A stretch of DNA of 64,000 bases from Streptomyces sp. CB02414. Its GTDB lineage: Bacteria; Actinomycetota; Actinomycetes; Streptomycetales; Streptomycetaceae. Below are positions 34,520 to 44,112 of the stretch, one piece after another. The translations under genes were made by a program, and so were the position numbers. Numbering within the stretch: the stretch's first letter is position 1; the number at the start of each line of letters is the position of its first letter. Below the pieces are notes generated by a model that worked only from the letters and a program-made list of their open reading frames with translations, had not been told where the DNA came from and ran no database searches. The stretch spans positions 310,001 through 374,000 of the forward strand of contig NZ_LIPF01000006.1 in NCBI RefSeq assembly GCF_001905385.1, read 5' to 3'.

Positions 34520-35074
34520 GTGCCCGGACTGCGGCGCCTGCACGCCGCCCACGCGCCCGCCCTGCTCGCCTTCGAACGGGAGAACCGCGCCTGGTTCGCC
34601 GCCTCCGTACCCGACCGGGGCGACGACTGGTTCGCCCACTTCGACGAACGGCTCCGCGCGCTGCTGGCCGAGCAGGAGGCCGGTGTCTGCCACTTCCACG
34701 TGCTGGTCGGCGCCGACGGCGGGATACTCGGCCGGGTCAACCTCGTGGACGTCGAGCGGGGCGTCGCCGACCTCGGCTACCGGATCGCCGAGCGGGCCGC
34801 CGGGCAGGGCCTGGCCACCAGGGCCGTGCGGGAGGTCTGCGCCCTCGCCGCCCGGAACTACGGGCTGACGGCGCTGCGGGCGGCGGCCACCGTCGACAAC
34901 GCCGCCTCGCAGGCCGTGCTCGCCCGCACCGGCTTCGTCCGCACCGGCGAGACGCGGCTCGACGGGCGCGCGGGACTGACCTTCCGGCGCGACCTGGCGG
35001 ACCTGCGCGACGCCGGAAACCCGCGCGGCCCCGCGGACCCCGGCCCGCACCACCCCACGGCCCACACCCCGTAG
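34520..35074 (+). CDS. GNAT-family N-acetyltransferase (RimJ/RimL-like)
   Basis: A 184-residue acetyltransferase. The start is GTG at 34520, giving VPGLRRLHAAHAPALLAFERENRAWF, typical of ribosomal-protein-alanine acetyltransferase-like GNATs. The acetyl-CoA loop is ERAAGQGLATRAV (about 94-106), followed by TVDNAASQAVLARTGF, the conserved motif-B region. The substrate is not identifiable. The C-terminal 25 residues are proline/histidine-rich and not conserved-looking. It follows DUF2530 closely. Confidence 0.85.
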   Translation: MPGLRRLHAAHAPALLAFERENRAWFAASVPDRGDDWFAHFDERLRALLAEQEAGVCHFHVLVGADGGILGRVNLVDVERGVADLGYRIAERAAGQGLATRAVREVCALAARNYGLTALRAAATVDNAASQAVLARTGFVRTGETRLDGRAGLTFRRDLADLRDAGNPRGPADPGPHHPTAHTP

Positions 35075-35173
35075 TACCTGGGCATCACCCATCCCCGCCG
35101 CCCGTCATACCCAGGTCGGAACTTCCAGGCATTCGGCGGGTGACGCCCCAAACCCGCACGTACCGTCGAACGC

Positions 35174-37567
35174 ATGACGCATCTCGACGCGGACGACCGA
35201 CTCGACTCCGCGCGCCCCGTTCACACCCCGACCCCGGCGACCGGCCTGACGGCGGCCGGGGTCGCCGAACGGGTGGCGCGCGGCCAGGTCAACGACGTAC
35301 CCGTACGCAGCAGCCGCTCGCTGACCGACATCGTCCGCGCCAACGTCTTCACCCGCTTCAACGCGATCATCGGCGTGCTCTGGGTGATCATGCTGATCGT
35401 GGCGCCGATCCAGGACAGCCTGTTCGGCTTCGTGATCCTCGCCAACACCGGCATCGGCATCATCCAGGAGTGGCGGGCGAAGAAGACCCTCGACTCCCTG
35501 GCCCTGATCGGCGAGGCCCGGCCGACCGTGCGCCGGGACGGGACGGCCACCGACGTCAGCACCTCCGAGATCGTGCTGGACGACGTGATCGAGATCGGTC
35601 CCGGGGACAAGGCCGTCGTCGACGGGGTGTGCGTCGAGTCGGACGGGCTGGAGATCGACGAGTCGCTGCTCACCGGCGAGGCCGACCCGGTCGTCAAGCG
35701 GCCCGGGGACCAGGTCATGTCCGGCTCCTTCGTGGTCGCGGGCGGCGGCGCGTTCCAGGCGACCAAGGTCGGCCGCGAGGCCTACGCCGTCCAGCTCGCC
35801 GAGGAGGCCTCCCGCTTCACCCTGGTCCAGTCCGAGCTGCGCTCCGGCATCTCCACGATCCTGAAGTACGTCACCTGGATGATGGTCCCCACCGCGCTCG
35901 GCCTGATCCTCAGCCAGCTCCTCGCCAAGGACAACGAGCTGGACGACTCGATCGCCCGGACCGTCGGCGGCATCGTGCCCATGGTCCCGGAGGGCCTGGT
36001 CCTGCTGACCTCCGTCGCCTTCGCGATCGGCGTCATCCGCCTCGGCCGCAAGCAGTGCCTCGTCCAGGAGCTGCCCGCCATCGAGGGCCTGGCCCGCGTC
36101 GACACGGTCTGCCTCGACAAGACCGGCACCCTCACCGAGGGCGGCATGGACGTCACCGAGCTGCGCACGCTCGACGGCGCCGACGAGGCGTACGTCCGTA
36201 CGGTGCTCGGTGCCCTCGGCGAGTCCGACCCCCGCCCCAACGCCTCCCTCCAGGCCGTGATCGCCGCGTACCCGGCGCCCGAGGACTGGCGTTGCACCGA
36301 GTCGCTGCCCTTCTCCTCCGCCCGCAAGTACAGCGGCGCCGCCCTCAGCGAGACCGACGGCGCCACCGGCACCTGGCTGTTGGGCGCGCCCGACGTCCTG
36401 CTGGCCGAGGACGACCCCGCCCTCGCGGAGACCGGGCGGCTCAACGAGCAGGGGCTGCGGGTGCTGCTGCTGGCCCGCGCCCGGCGGGACCTGGACGACC
36501 CCGCGGTGGCCGAGGACGTGACGCCCACGGCCCTGGTCGTCCTGGAGCAGCGGCTGCGCCCGGACGCCGCCGACACCCTGCGCTACTTCGCCGACCAGGA
36601 CGTCCGCGCCAAGGTCATCTCCGGGGACAACGCGGTGTCGGTCGGCGCGGTGGCCGCCAAGCTCGGGCTGTCCGGCGCGACCGTCGACGCGCGCCGGCTG
36701 CCTGCCGGCCAGGAGGAGATGGCGGGGGCGCTGGACGAGGGCACGGTGTTCGGCCGGGTCACCCCGCAGCAGAAGCGGGACATGGTGGGCGCCCTCCAGT
36801 CACGCGGGCACACGGTCGCGATGACCGGCGACGGCGTCAACGACGTCCTTGCGCTCAAGGACGCCGACATCGGCGTGGCGATGGGCTCCGGTTCGGAGGC
36901 CACGCGGGCGGTCGCGCAGATCGTGCTGCTGAACAACAGCTTCGCCACGCTGCCGTCGGTGGTGGCCGAGGGGCGCCGCGTCATCGGCAACATCACGCGG
37001 GTGGCGACCCTGTTCCTGGTGAAGACCGTGTACTCGGTGCTGCTGGCGATCCTCGTGGTCTGCTCGCAGGTCGAGTACCCGTTCCTGCCCCGCCACCTGA
37101 CCCTGCTCTCCACGCTCACCATCGGCGTCCCGGCCTTCTTCCTGGCCCTCGCCCCGAACAAGGAACGGGCCAAGCCGCACTTCGTCCGGCGCGTGATGCG
37201 GTACGCGATCCCGGGCGGGATCGTGGCCGCGACGGCGACCTTCGCGACGTACCTCGTCGCCCGGCAGCACTACTCGGGGCCGGGCGCGCTGGACGCGGAG
37301 ACCAGCGCGGCGACGCTGACGCTGTTCCTGGTGTCGATGTGGGTGCTGGCGATCATCGCCCGGCCGTACACGTGGTGGCGGGTACTGCTGGTGGCGGCGA
37401 TGGGGCTGGGCTTTGTGATCGTGCTGGTAGTGCCGTGGTTGCAGGACTTCTTCGCGCTGAAGCTGGTGGGGGTGACGATGCCGTGGACTGCCGTCGGCAT
37501 CGCGGTGGTCGGTGCGGGTCTGCTGGAGGTGACGTGGCGGTGGGTGGACCGCCGCTTCCCGGTGTGA
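35174..37567 (+). CDS. P-type cation ATPase, CtpE-like
   Basis: A 797-residue P-type ATPase. Actuator motif LTGEAD (166-171), membrane motif VPMVPEGL in TM4 (268-275), phosphorylation site DKTGTLTEGG (Asp315), and hinge TGDGVNDVLALKDADIGVAMG (split, near 553-573). The length and the MVPEGL motif match the mycobacterial CtpE group, where a calcium-uptake role has been reported; magnesium or other divalent ions are alternatives. No heavy-metal-binding domain is present at the N-terminus. It stands alone, with a hairpin-containing repeat after the stop. Confidence 0.85.
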   Translation: MTHLDADDRLDSARPVHTPTPATGLTAAGVAERVARGQVNDVPVRSSRSLTDIVRANVFTRFNAIIGVLWVIMLIVAPIQDSLFGFVILANTGIGIIQEWRAKKTLDSLALIGEARPTVRRDGTATDVSTSEIVLDDVIEIGPGDKAVVDGVCVESDGLEIDESLLTGEADPVVKRPGDQVMSGSFVVAGGGAFQATKVGREAYAVQLAEEASRFTLVQSELRSGISTILKYVTWMMVPTALGLILSQLLAKDNELDDSIARTVGGIVPMVPEGLVLLTSVAFAIGVIRLGRKQCLVQELPAIEGLARVDTVCLDKTGTLTEGGMDVTELRTLDGADEAYVRTVLGALGESDPRPNASLQAVIAAYPAPEDWRCTESLPFSSARKYSGAALSETDGATGTWLLGAPDVLLAEDDPALAETGRLNEQGLRVLLLARARRDLDDPAVAEDVTPTALVVLEQRLRPDAADTLRYFADQDVRAKVISGDNAVSVGAVAAKLGLSGATVDARRLPAGQEEMAGALDEGTVFGRVTPQQKRDMVGALQSRGHTVAMTGDGVNDVLALKDADIGVAMGSGSEATRAVAQIVLLNNSFATLPSVVAEGRRVIGNITRVATLFLVKTVYSVLLAILVVCSQVEYPFLPRHLTLLSTLTIGVPAFFLALAPNKERAKPHFVRRVMRYAIPGGIVAATATFATYLVARQHYSGPGALDAETSAATLTLFLVSMWVLAIIARPYTWWRVLLVAAMGLGFVIVLVVPWLQDFFALKLVGVTMPWTAVGIAVVGAGLLEVTWRWVDRRFPV

Positions 37568-37591
37568 CGGTCCGTGGCCGACTGCCGCGCC

Positions 37592-37660
37592 ATCGTGGCT
37601 GGTCGCGCCCACGCGGCGGAGCCGCATGTCGAACACAGCCCCGCGCCCCTTTGGGGCGCG
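37592..37660. repeat. Dispersed Streptomyces intergenic repeat, copy 2, with terminator hairpin
   Basis: tcgtggctggtcgcgcc, then cacgcggcggagccgcatg, then cagccccgcgcccc, near-identical in order to 3014-3079. Its right end continues into a perfect hairpin, CGCGCCCC (37642-37649) with GGGGCGCG (37653-37660) around TTT. It separates the convergent P-type ATPase and GHKL genes and can serve as a bidirectional terminator. Confidence 0.75.
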
Positions 37661-37664
37661 CCCG

Positions 37665-40600
37665 TCAGTCGAACCAGCGGTCCCTCGCCAACTCCTCCGT
37701 CCGCGACTCGTCCTCCAGCAGCGCCGCCACCTCGAACCGTCGCGGCCACTGCCCCGCCGCCCAGGCCAGCCCGGCCGCCACTCCCTCCAGCGTCGCCGCA
37801 TGCAACGCCCCGTCGTCCGTCACCCGCCAGTCGATCTCAACGCCGTCGACGACCAGCTCATCGTGCTCCACGTACGACACCGGCGTCCGCGCCCCCAGCA
37901 GCACCCGCACCGGCTCCGGTACGTCGTGTTCCGTGCCCTCGGAGTCCACCGCGCCGGTGACGGACTCGCTCAGCCGCCGCACCTGGAACAGCTCCGCCAG
38001 TTCGGCGGCACGGGCCGGGCGCACCGGCAGCAGCGGGACGCCGGACGTGAAGGGCAGCAGGTCGGGCGAGTCGACGACCACCGCGTCGGCGGCGTCCACC
38101 ACGCGCACCTCGCCGTCGACCACGGCCCGCACCTCGTCCGGCAGGGTGACCTGCTCGGGGTCCAGGTCGGCCAGCGCACCGTAGAGGGCGTGGAGCTGGG
38201 CGGCGGTGACGGGGCGTTCGGGGTCGGCGAGGCGGTCCAGCAGCTCGGCCGCGCCGCCGGGCTCGTCGAGCAGGGCGGCCACCGAGGTGCGTACGCCCAG
38301 CGCCCGCAGTACCTGCTCGTCCTCGAAGCCGGACGCGTCGGCCTCGTCGTACAGGCCGCGCAGCAGCGGGTCGCCGCCCGCCGCGCGCAGCCCGGCCGGG
38401 CGGCGGCCGCCGAGCACGGGGTGCCCGCGCAGCCACCACGCGGTGTAGGGCCGTACGACCTCGTGGGTGCCGTCGTGCAGCAGGACGCGCACCGGCTGGA
38501 CCAGCGCGTCGCGCAGCGGCGGCCGGGAGAGCAGGGCGAGGGCCTCGGGCCAGCGGTCGTCGTCGACGAGGTCGAGGTCGCGCACGGCGACGATCTCGGT
38601 GGCGACCGGCGGGACGGGGCTGTCGGGGAAGCGGTCGAGGACGTCCTCGCTCCACACGTCCACCGCGTCCAGCAGGCCCGCGTCGTCGGGTTCGGCGAAG
38701 TCGCCCTCGCGGGGTTCCAGTTCGTCGGGGTCGAGGACGACGTCGGTGGCGCGGACGAGGGCGAAGGTGACGAGGACGCCGCAGGCGGCCAGCGGTTCCG
38801 GACCCCACTTCCCGGCCAGTTCCGCGTCCACGACGGCGAGTTCGTCCTCGCGCATGACGCGGGCGAAGGGGCCGTCGGGGAAGACGAGTTCGCCGGCCGG
38901 GGAGAGTTCGCCGTCCTCGTCGGTCAGGGCGAGGGCGCCGAGCCAGGGTTCGTCGCCGGGTTCGAGTCCGGCGTCGCGGACCAGGCCGAGGACGGTGTCG
39001 GCCAGTTCGTCGGCGTCGAGGGTGTCCTCCTCCCAGTTGCTGCCGCCCTCGTCGTCGAGGGAGGCGGCGACTGCGGCCCTCACCTGCGGGGTGGTGAGCA
39101 CGGCGCGCGGGGTGGCCGGGAGGGCGCCGAGCTTCTCCAGGAGCGGGTGGGCGGCGTCCGGGTGGGCGACCTTGAGGCCGAGACGGGTGAGGACGTCCGG
39201 GTCGAGGGAGGCGGCGTCCGGAGAGGGCAGGAGGACCTGCCGGGGGCCGATGGTCGTACGGCCGTCCGCGAGGGGCACGGGCAGCCCGGACAGCCGGTCG
39301 GGGTCGACCCCGGCGAGGCTGTCGTACAGCCGCCGCCACCAGTCCGGGGCCTTCTCCAGCCCGGCCAGCCGGTCGATCGCGTCGGTCAGCGGCACGCGGG
39401 CCACGCCCAGGGTGCGCAGCTCCACCCGGCGCTCCAGGCCGGCGGGCAGCAGCGTCGGCAGCACCTCGGCGAGGACGCGTACGGTGTCGGCGCCCGCGCC
39501 CTCGGCCACCTCGGCGTCGCGGGGGCGCAGGGACTCGGGCAGGTCGGGGTCGTCCTCGCGCGGTGCGGCGGCGGGCGGCAGGAAGGCGGTGCGGGGCAGC
39601 CGTTCGAGGATCGCCTGGCGCAGGGCGCCGTCCAGTTCGCCCTTGCCCAGCGGTCCGGGCACGAGGTCGACGAGGCCGGCGGAGACCGGGCTCCAGTCGG
39701 CGAGCAGTCCGGCGTAGGCGTCCGCCGCCCGCTCGGTCAGGAAGTCGGTCAGCGGGCCGCGCGCGGCGTGCCGGCGGGTGGAGTCCAGCGGGTAGGACGC
39801 GATGAGCAAGGCGGGCACGCCGAGGGGTTCGTCGCTGGGCGTGGGGGCGTGCAGGACGGGGCTGGTGCGGGGGCGGACGGGGCCGCCGTCGGCGTCCACG
39901 GGCACCGCCCAGGTCACCGACCAGTGCGGGCGCAGCCGTTCCTCGACCGGCCGGTCGGCGAGGAGGTCGGGGGTGAGCGGGCCGTGCGCGACGGAGGTGC
40001 GCCAGCTGGTCGTGCCCTCCCGGGAGTCCTCGACGACGGTCAGCGGGCCCTCGGTGCGGCGGGACAGCGTGCGGGGCGCGTCCCCGGTCTCCACCACGAC
40101 CTCCTCCAGGCCCGGCAGGGCGAGGAGCAGCGCGTCGTCCACGGCGTTCAGGAGCCGTTCGGCGAGGTCGGCGGCGGCCGTGTCGCGCAGCGGGAGGATG
40201 ACGGCCGTGTCGTAGGGGCTCGGGGCGCTGCCCTCGGCGGGGAACGGCAGCCGCAGCAGCGGGACGTGTCCGTCGCGCCGCCGGATCTCGTCGCCCAGGC
40301 CGGGACTGTGCAGGGCGGTGTCGCCGGCCAGTCCCCGCGCCTCGGCCAGGGACCAGCGCACGCCGCCGTGCCGGCCGACGACGGCGGGTTCGTCGGTGAC
40401 CGCGAGGACGGCGGCGAAACCGACCCCGAACCGGCCGACGGCACCCTGCCCGGCGTCCCGCTTGGCGGAGGCGCGCAGCGTGGACAGCGACTCGACGCCG
40501 GCCGCGTCCAGCGGGGCACCGGTGTTGGCGGCGACCAGGACGCCGTCGCGCAGGGTGAGCCGGAGCCGTCCGGGCACGCCCGCGCGGGCGGCGGCGTCGG

Positions 40601-40787
40601 CGGCGTTCTGCGCCAGCTCGACGACGAGCCGGTCGCGGTAGCCGCCGAGGACGAGGTCCTCCTCCGCGTTGGCGTCCTCACGGAACCGGGCCGGGCTGGT
40701 CGCCCAGGCGTCCAGCACCCCGCGCCGCAGACGTGCCGTACCGAACGGATCGGCGCCCTCGGCGGCAGGCCGCACGAACATGCTCAC
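37665..40787 (-). CDS. Large GHKL ATPase-like protein (sacsin N-terminal/Hsp90-like ATPase domain)
   Basis: A 1040-residue protein. The first 200 residues form a GHKL nucleotide-binding fold: N-box ELAQNAADA (57-65), G1-like ANTGAPLDAAG (88-98) and G2 QGAVGRFGVGFAAVL (114-128). These resemble sacsin/Hsp90 N-terminal domains rather than histidine kinases. The remaining about 800 residues are leucine-, aspartate- and proline-rich with no recognised domain. The GTG at 40787 has GAGGAG seven bases upstream; an ATG at 40781 is the alternative. It may be a chaperone-like or stress ATPase. It follows a DUF3027 gene on the same strand with 92 bases between. Confidence 0.78.
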   Translation of the reverse strand: MSMFVRPAAEGADPFGTARLRRGVLDAWATSPARFREDANAEEDLVLGGYRDRLVVELAQNAADAAARAGVPGRLRLTLRDGVLVAANTGAPLDAAGVESLSTLRASAKRDAGQGAVGRFGVGFAAVLAVTDEPAVVGRHGGVRWSLAEARGLAGDTALHSPGLGDEIRRRDGHVPLLRLPFPAEGSAPSPYDTAVILPLRDTAAADLAERLLNAVDDALLLALPGLEEVVVETGDAPRTLSRRTEGPLTVVEDSREGTTSWRTSVAHGPLTPDLLADRPVEERLRPHWSVTWAVPVDADGGPVRPRTSPVLHAPTPSDEPLGVPALLIASYPLDSTRRHAARGPLTDFLTERAADAYAGLLADWSPVSAGLVDLVPGPLGKGELDGALRQAILERLPRTAFLPPAAAPREDDPDLPESLRPRDAEVAEGAGADTVRVLAEVLPTLLPAGLERRVELRTLGVARVPLTDAIDRLAGLEKAPDWWRRLYDSLAGVDPDRLSGLPVPLADGRTTIGPRQVLLPSPDAASLDPDVLTRLGLKVAHPDAAHPLLEKLGALPATPRAVLTTPQVRAAVAASLDDEGGSNWEEDTLDADELADTVLGLVRDAGLEPGDEPWLGALALTDEDGELSPAGELVFPDGPFARVMREDELAVVDAELAGKWGPEPLAACGVLVTFALVRATDVVLDPDELEPREGDFAEPDDAGLLDAVDVWSEDVLDRFPDSPVPPVATEIVAVRDLDLVDDDRWPEALALLSRPPLRDALVQPVRVLLHDGTHEVVRPYTAWWLRGHPVLGGRRPAGLRAAGGDPLLRGLYDEADASGFEDEQVLRALGVRTSVAALLDEPGGAAELLDRLADPERPVTAAQLHALYGALADLDPEQVTLPDEVRAVVDGEVRVVDAADAVVVDSPDLLPFTSGVPLLPVRPARAAELAELFQVRRLSESVTGAVDSEGTEHDVPEPVRVLLGARTPVSYVEHDELVVDGVEIDWRVTDDGALHAATLEGVAAGLAWAAGQWPRRFEVAALLEDESRTEELARDRWFD

Positions 40788-40879
40788 GGTGACTCTCCTC
40801 ATCGACGGACCATGAAGGTACCGCCGCGAGCCACGACACACCTCATCCGCTCACCCGTCGGACGCGGCCCGCGCCGCGG

Positions 40880-41803
40880 CTACGAGTGCCCGAGATCCGC
40901 CGCCTCGTCCTCGGCCACGGACACCGACCCGGAGTCCGCCGCCGGCCGCAGCGGGAACGGGTCGACCCGCGTCTCGTCGATCACCGGCGGAGCCACCCGC
41001 GGCGGCTTCGGCATCACCGCGGCCTCCGAGTGCCCGCCGCACCCGTAGGCCAGCGACACGACGTGCCCGTCGGCCGGGGAGAACTCGTTGGCGCACACTC
41101 CGAAGGCCTGCCCCAGCGAGCCGCCGATCCGGGCGAGGAAGCCGCAGCTGACGCAGGAGGCGGGGGCCGCCTGGGCCATCGCGGTCTTGGGGCCGTAGCC
41201 CTCCTCCCAGCGGTCGGCGGCGACGTGCAGCCCGTACCGGGACAGGACGCGGGAGCGGCGCAGGCCCAGCTCCTCGGCGACCGCGGAGATCGTGCCGCGG
41301 GCCGGGACGGCCGGCAGTTCGGCGGGCGGTCCGGCGGTCAGCTCCGCATCCTCCGCCTCCACCAGGTCGGCCATCTCGTGGGAGACGGCGGAGTTCGGCG
41401 GCGGCTCGTCCTCGCCGGTCCAGCCGGGCTCCAGCCTCAGGTCGTCCGCGTCGGTGGGCAGCAGGTCGCCGGGGCCCATGTCGCCGGGGCGCAGCCGCTC
41501 GCTCCACGGCACCCACTCGGGGGCGAGGAGGGCGTCCGGGCCGGGCAGCAGCACCGCCTCGTCCACCGTGACGATCTTGGCGCGGGAGGCGCGGGCCACG
41601 GTGACGGCCCAGCGCCAGCCCCGGTAGCCGAGCTCCTTGCAGGCGAAGTAGTGGGTGACGACCCGGTCGCCCTCCGACACCATCCCCTCGTGCTCGCCGA
41701 CGACGCCGGGGGCGGCGGCCTCCTCGGCCGCGGCCCGGGCGAGGTCGACGGCCTCGGCGCACAGGCGGTCAGGGGTGCGGCTTCGCGTTGTCGCTGCGCT
41801 CAC
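40880..41803 (-). CDS. DUF3027 family protein
   Basis: A 307-residue actinobacterial protein. It contains HYFACKELGYRGWRWAVTVAR and EWVPWSERLRPGDMGPGDLLPT, characteristic of DUF3027, a middle AVAEELGLRRSRVLSRYGL segment, then a cysteine cluster CVSCGFLARIGGSLGQAFGVCANEF (Cys-x2-Cys and a later Cys) before an acidic tail. The cluster could bind zinc. The start is GTG at 41803. It is the first gene of a minus-strand pair with the GHKL protein and is divergent from an MFS gene. Function unknown. Confidence 0.85.
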   Translation of the reverse strand: MSAATTRSRTPDRLCAEAVDLARAAAEEAAAPGVVGEHEGMVSEGDRVVTHYFACKELGYRGWRWAVTVARASRAKIVTVDEAVLLPGPDALLAPEWVPWSERLRPGDMGPGDLLPTDADDLRLEPGWTGEDEPPPNSAVSHEMADLVEAEDAELTAGPPAELPAVPARGTISAVAEELGLRRSRVLSRYGLHVAADRWEEGYGPKTAMAQAAPASCVSCGFLARIGGSLGQAFGVCANEFSPADGHVVSLAYGCGGHSEAAVMPKPPRVAPPVIDETRVDPFPLRPAADSGSVSVAEDEAADLGHS

Positions 41804-42158
41804 AGGTATCGCTTCTCTCCATACGCCGTCTCACGAGTGCGCCACTGCCTGCGAGGGGCGGACGGAGCGGACCTGTGGACCGCGTCGACGTCCGCGCCCG
41901 ATCGCGCTCGGGCGCACCTACGTCATCCATTCTGCGGGATGGCCGTACGGCGCGCGGCCGAGAACGTTCGCCACGGCGCGCTACGCACGCTACCTGCTCA
42001 TGTGCGCTGGGCCTACACCGACGGCAGCTTCGGCGGGGTACGGCCGCCCGTTCCCCGGTGCTCCCGGCCCGCCCGCGGCGCCGGTGTCACCCGACTCGAT
42101 GGCCGCCATACGTGCCGTATGGACGCTACAGCCCCGGCTCTCGGGGCACTATGACGGG
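41804..42158. other. 355-bp intergenic region between divergent DUF3027 and MFS genes
   Basis: No convincing gene is present. The region must hold two divergent promoters. The only clear structure is the inverted repeat at 42106-42122. A short open frame from ATG 42099 would extend the MFS protein N-terminally but would run through that palindrome. Confidence 0.6.
42106..42122. promoter_or_regulatory. Perfect 7-3-7 inverted repeat upstream of the MFS gene
   Basis: CCATACG (42106-42112) and CGTATGG (42116-42122) separated by TGC, 36 bases before the GTG of the MFS gene. Its symmetry and AT-containing half-sites suit a dimeric repressor. The binding protein is unknown. Confidence 0.5.
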
Positions 42159-43550
42159 GTGGCAGCCGCACGGACGGAGTTCAAGGGCGGGAGCCGGGGG
42201 CGCGGTCCCGGCTCCCGGTTCCGTGCTGTCGGGCGGGCGCTGCGCCTGCCGGTGACCGGGACGGCGCGCGGCATCCGCAAGGCGACGCACGCGCACGGAG
42301 CGGGCGAGTCCGGTCTCGGCAAGCTGATCGAACTGCACGGCGTGAACGGCGCCGGCGACGTGATGATCACCGTCGCCCTCGCCTCCACCGTCTTCTTCTC
42401 CGTGCCGACCGACGAGGCGCGCGGGCGGGTCGCGCTCTACCTGGCCATCACCATGGCCCCGTTCACGCTCCTCGCCCCGGTGATCGGCCCGCTCCTGGAC
42501 CGCCTGCCGCACGGCCGGCGCGCGGCGATGGCGGCCGCGATGGGCGCGCGGGCGCTGCTCGCGCTGGTGCTGTCCGGGGCGGTGATCAGCGGCAGCATCG
42601 AGATGTATCCGGCGGCGCTCGGCGTGCTGGTCGCCTCGAAGGCGTACGGGGTGGTCAGAAGTGCGGTGGTGCCGCGGCTGCTGCCGCCGCGGTTCTCCCT
42701 GGTGAAGGCGAACTCGAGAGTGACCCTGTGCGGGCTGCTCGCCACCGGCGTGGCCGCGCCGATCGCGGCGGGACTGCAGGCGATCGGACCGCGCTGGCCG
42801 CTGTACGGCGCCTTCGTGATCTTCGTGGCGGGGACGGTGCTGTCGTTCACGCTGCCGCCGAAGGTGGACTCGGCGCGGGGCGAGGACCGGGCGCTGCTCG
42901 CCGCCGACGAACGGCACCTGCACGGCCCGCACCGCAAGCCCGTCAAGCGTCCCGGGCTGCGCACGGTGGGCCCGGCGGTGACGCACGCGCTGGCCGCGAA
43001 CGCCGCGATCCGCTGCCTGTCCGGGTTCCTGATCTTCTTCCTCGCCTTCCTGCTGCGGGTGCACCCGCTGTCCGGGCAGAGCGCGGCCGTCTCGCTGGGC
43101 ATCGTGGGCGTCGCGGCGGGCGCGGGCAACGCGCTGGGCACGGCGGTCGGGGCGTGGCTGCGTTCACGCGCCCCGGAGATCATCATCGTGACCGTCGTCG
43201 CCGTGGTGCTGGGCGCGGGGATCACGGCGGCGGTGTTCTTCAGCACCGTGCTGGTGGCGTGCCTGGCGGCGGTCGCCGGGTTCGCGCAGGCGCTGGCCAA
43301 GCTGTCGCTGGACGCGCTGATCCAGCGGGACGTCCCGGAGCAGGTGCGCACGTCGGCGTTCGCGCGCTCGGAGACGCTGCTCCAGGTGTCGTGGGTGCTG
43401 GGCGGCGCGGTCGGCATCGTGCTGCCGCTCAACGGCACGCTGGGCCTCGCGGTGGCGGCGGCGATCGTCGCCGCCGGGTGGCTGACGACCGTACGGGGGC
43501 TGATCGACTCGGCCCGGCACAAGGGGGCGGCCCGGCCGAGGGTGGCGTGA
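42159..43550 (+). CDS. MFS-type membrane transporter
   Basis: A 463-residue protein with a basic N-terminal tail of about 60 residues and about ten to twelve membrane segments. The MFS signature loop is APVIGPLLDRLPHGRRAAMAA (about 104-124), and later AGAGNALGTAVGAWLRSRAPE. Such proteins in Streptomyces lie next to DUF3027 and DUF2771, but the substrate is unknown. The start is uncertain: GTG 42159 is chosen because the upstream palindrome would otherwise be coding; ATG 42099 is possible. Confidence 0.8.
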   Translation: MAAARTEFKGGSRGRGPGSRFRAVGRALRLPVTGTARGIRKATHAHGAGESGLGKLIELHGVNGAGDVMITVALASTVFFSVPTDEARGRVALYLAITMAPFTLLAPVIGPLLDRLPHGRRAAMAAAMGARALLALVLSGAVISGSIEMYPAALGVLVASKAYGVVRSAVVPRLLPPRFSLVKANSRVTLCGLLATGVAAPIAAGLQAIGPRWPLYGAFVIFVAGTVLSFTLPPKVDSARGEDRALLAADERHLHGPHRKPVKRPGLRTVGPAVTHALAANAAIRCLSGFLIFFLAFLLRVHPLSGQSAAVSLGIVGVAAGAGNALGTAVGAWLRSRAPEIIIVTVVAVVLGAGITAAVFFSTVLVACLAAVAGFAQALAKLSLDALIQRDVPEQVRTSAFARSETLLQVSWVLGGAVGIVLPLNGTLGLAVAAAIVAAGWLTTVRGLIDSARHKGAARPRVA

Positions 43551-43623
43551 TGCGGGGTGGCGTGATCACGCCACGCCGTACCCAGGTGGGGAGCGGGCCG
43601 GAAGCGCCGTATAGCCTTCGCCC

Positions 43624-44112
43624 ATGACCACGTTGCAATCCGCTGTGCGACGCCGCCGCGCCGTCGCCGCCGCCGGCGCCGTATCCGCCGGACTGCTCCT
43701 GCTGTCCGCCTGCGACCAGCCGACGCCCATGGCCACGGTCACGGTCGGCAGTGACTCGGTCAGCTCCGAGGCCACCTGTGGCGGCGAGGGCAAGGCCCTG
43801 GAGATGGCCGAGATCCAGAAGTGCCTGGAGAACGACGACGTCGAGTCCATCACGGTCAACCCCGACGACACCGTGCGCTTCGGCGTGGACCCGGAGATCG
43901 CGGACCAGCGCTGGACGATCCTGATGAACGGTCAGCAGCTCACCGACGACACGGACAACACCTACCGCACCGTGCCGGGCAGCGTGTTCTTCAACGCCCA
44001 GTACGGCGCCCAGGGCGACTCCACGCTCGTCACCATCAAGGCCGGCGACGGCAAGGACGACAGCGAGGAGGCCACCGGTCTGTGGTCCTTCCGCCTGAAG
44101 AAGGACGACTGA
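43624..44112 (+). CDS. DUF2771 lipoprotein
   Basis: A 162-residue secreted lipoprotein: arginine-rich n-region, hydrophobic core AAAGAVSAGLLLLSAC with a lipobox ending at Cys30, then a compact domain (ITVNPDDTVRFGVDPEIADQRW, LWSFRLKK). This matches DUF2771, an actinobacterial family of unknown function. ATG at 43624. Its stop overlaps the proposed start of mqnB (CTGA), so it is part of the same transcript as the menaquinone genes. Confidence 0.85.
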   Translation: MTTLQSAVRRRRAVAAAGAVSAGLLLLSACDQPTPMATVTVGSDSVSSEATCGGEGKALEMAEIQKCLENDDVESITVNPDDTVRFGVDPEIADQRWTILMNGQQLTDDTDNTYRTVPGSVFFNAQYGAQGDSTLVTIKAGDGKDDSEEATGLWSFRLKKDD

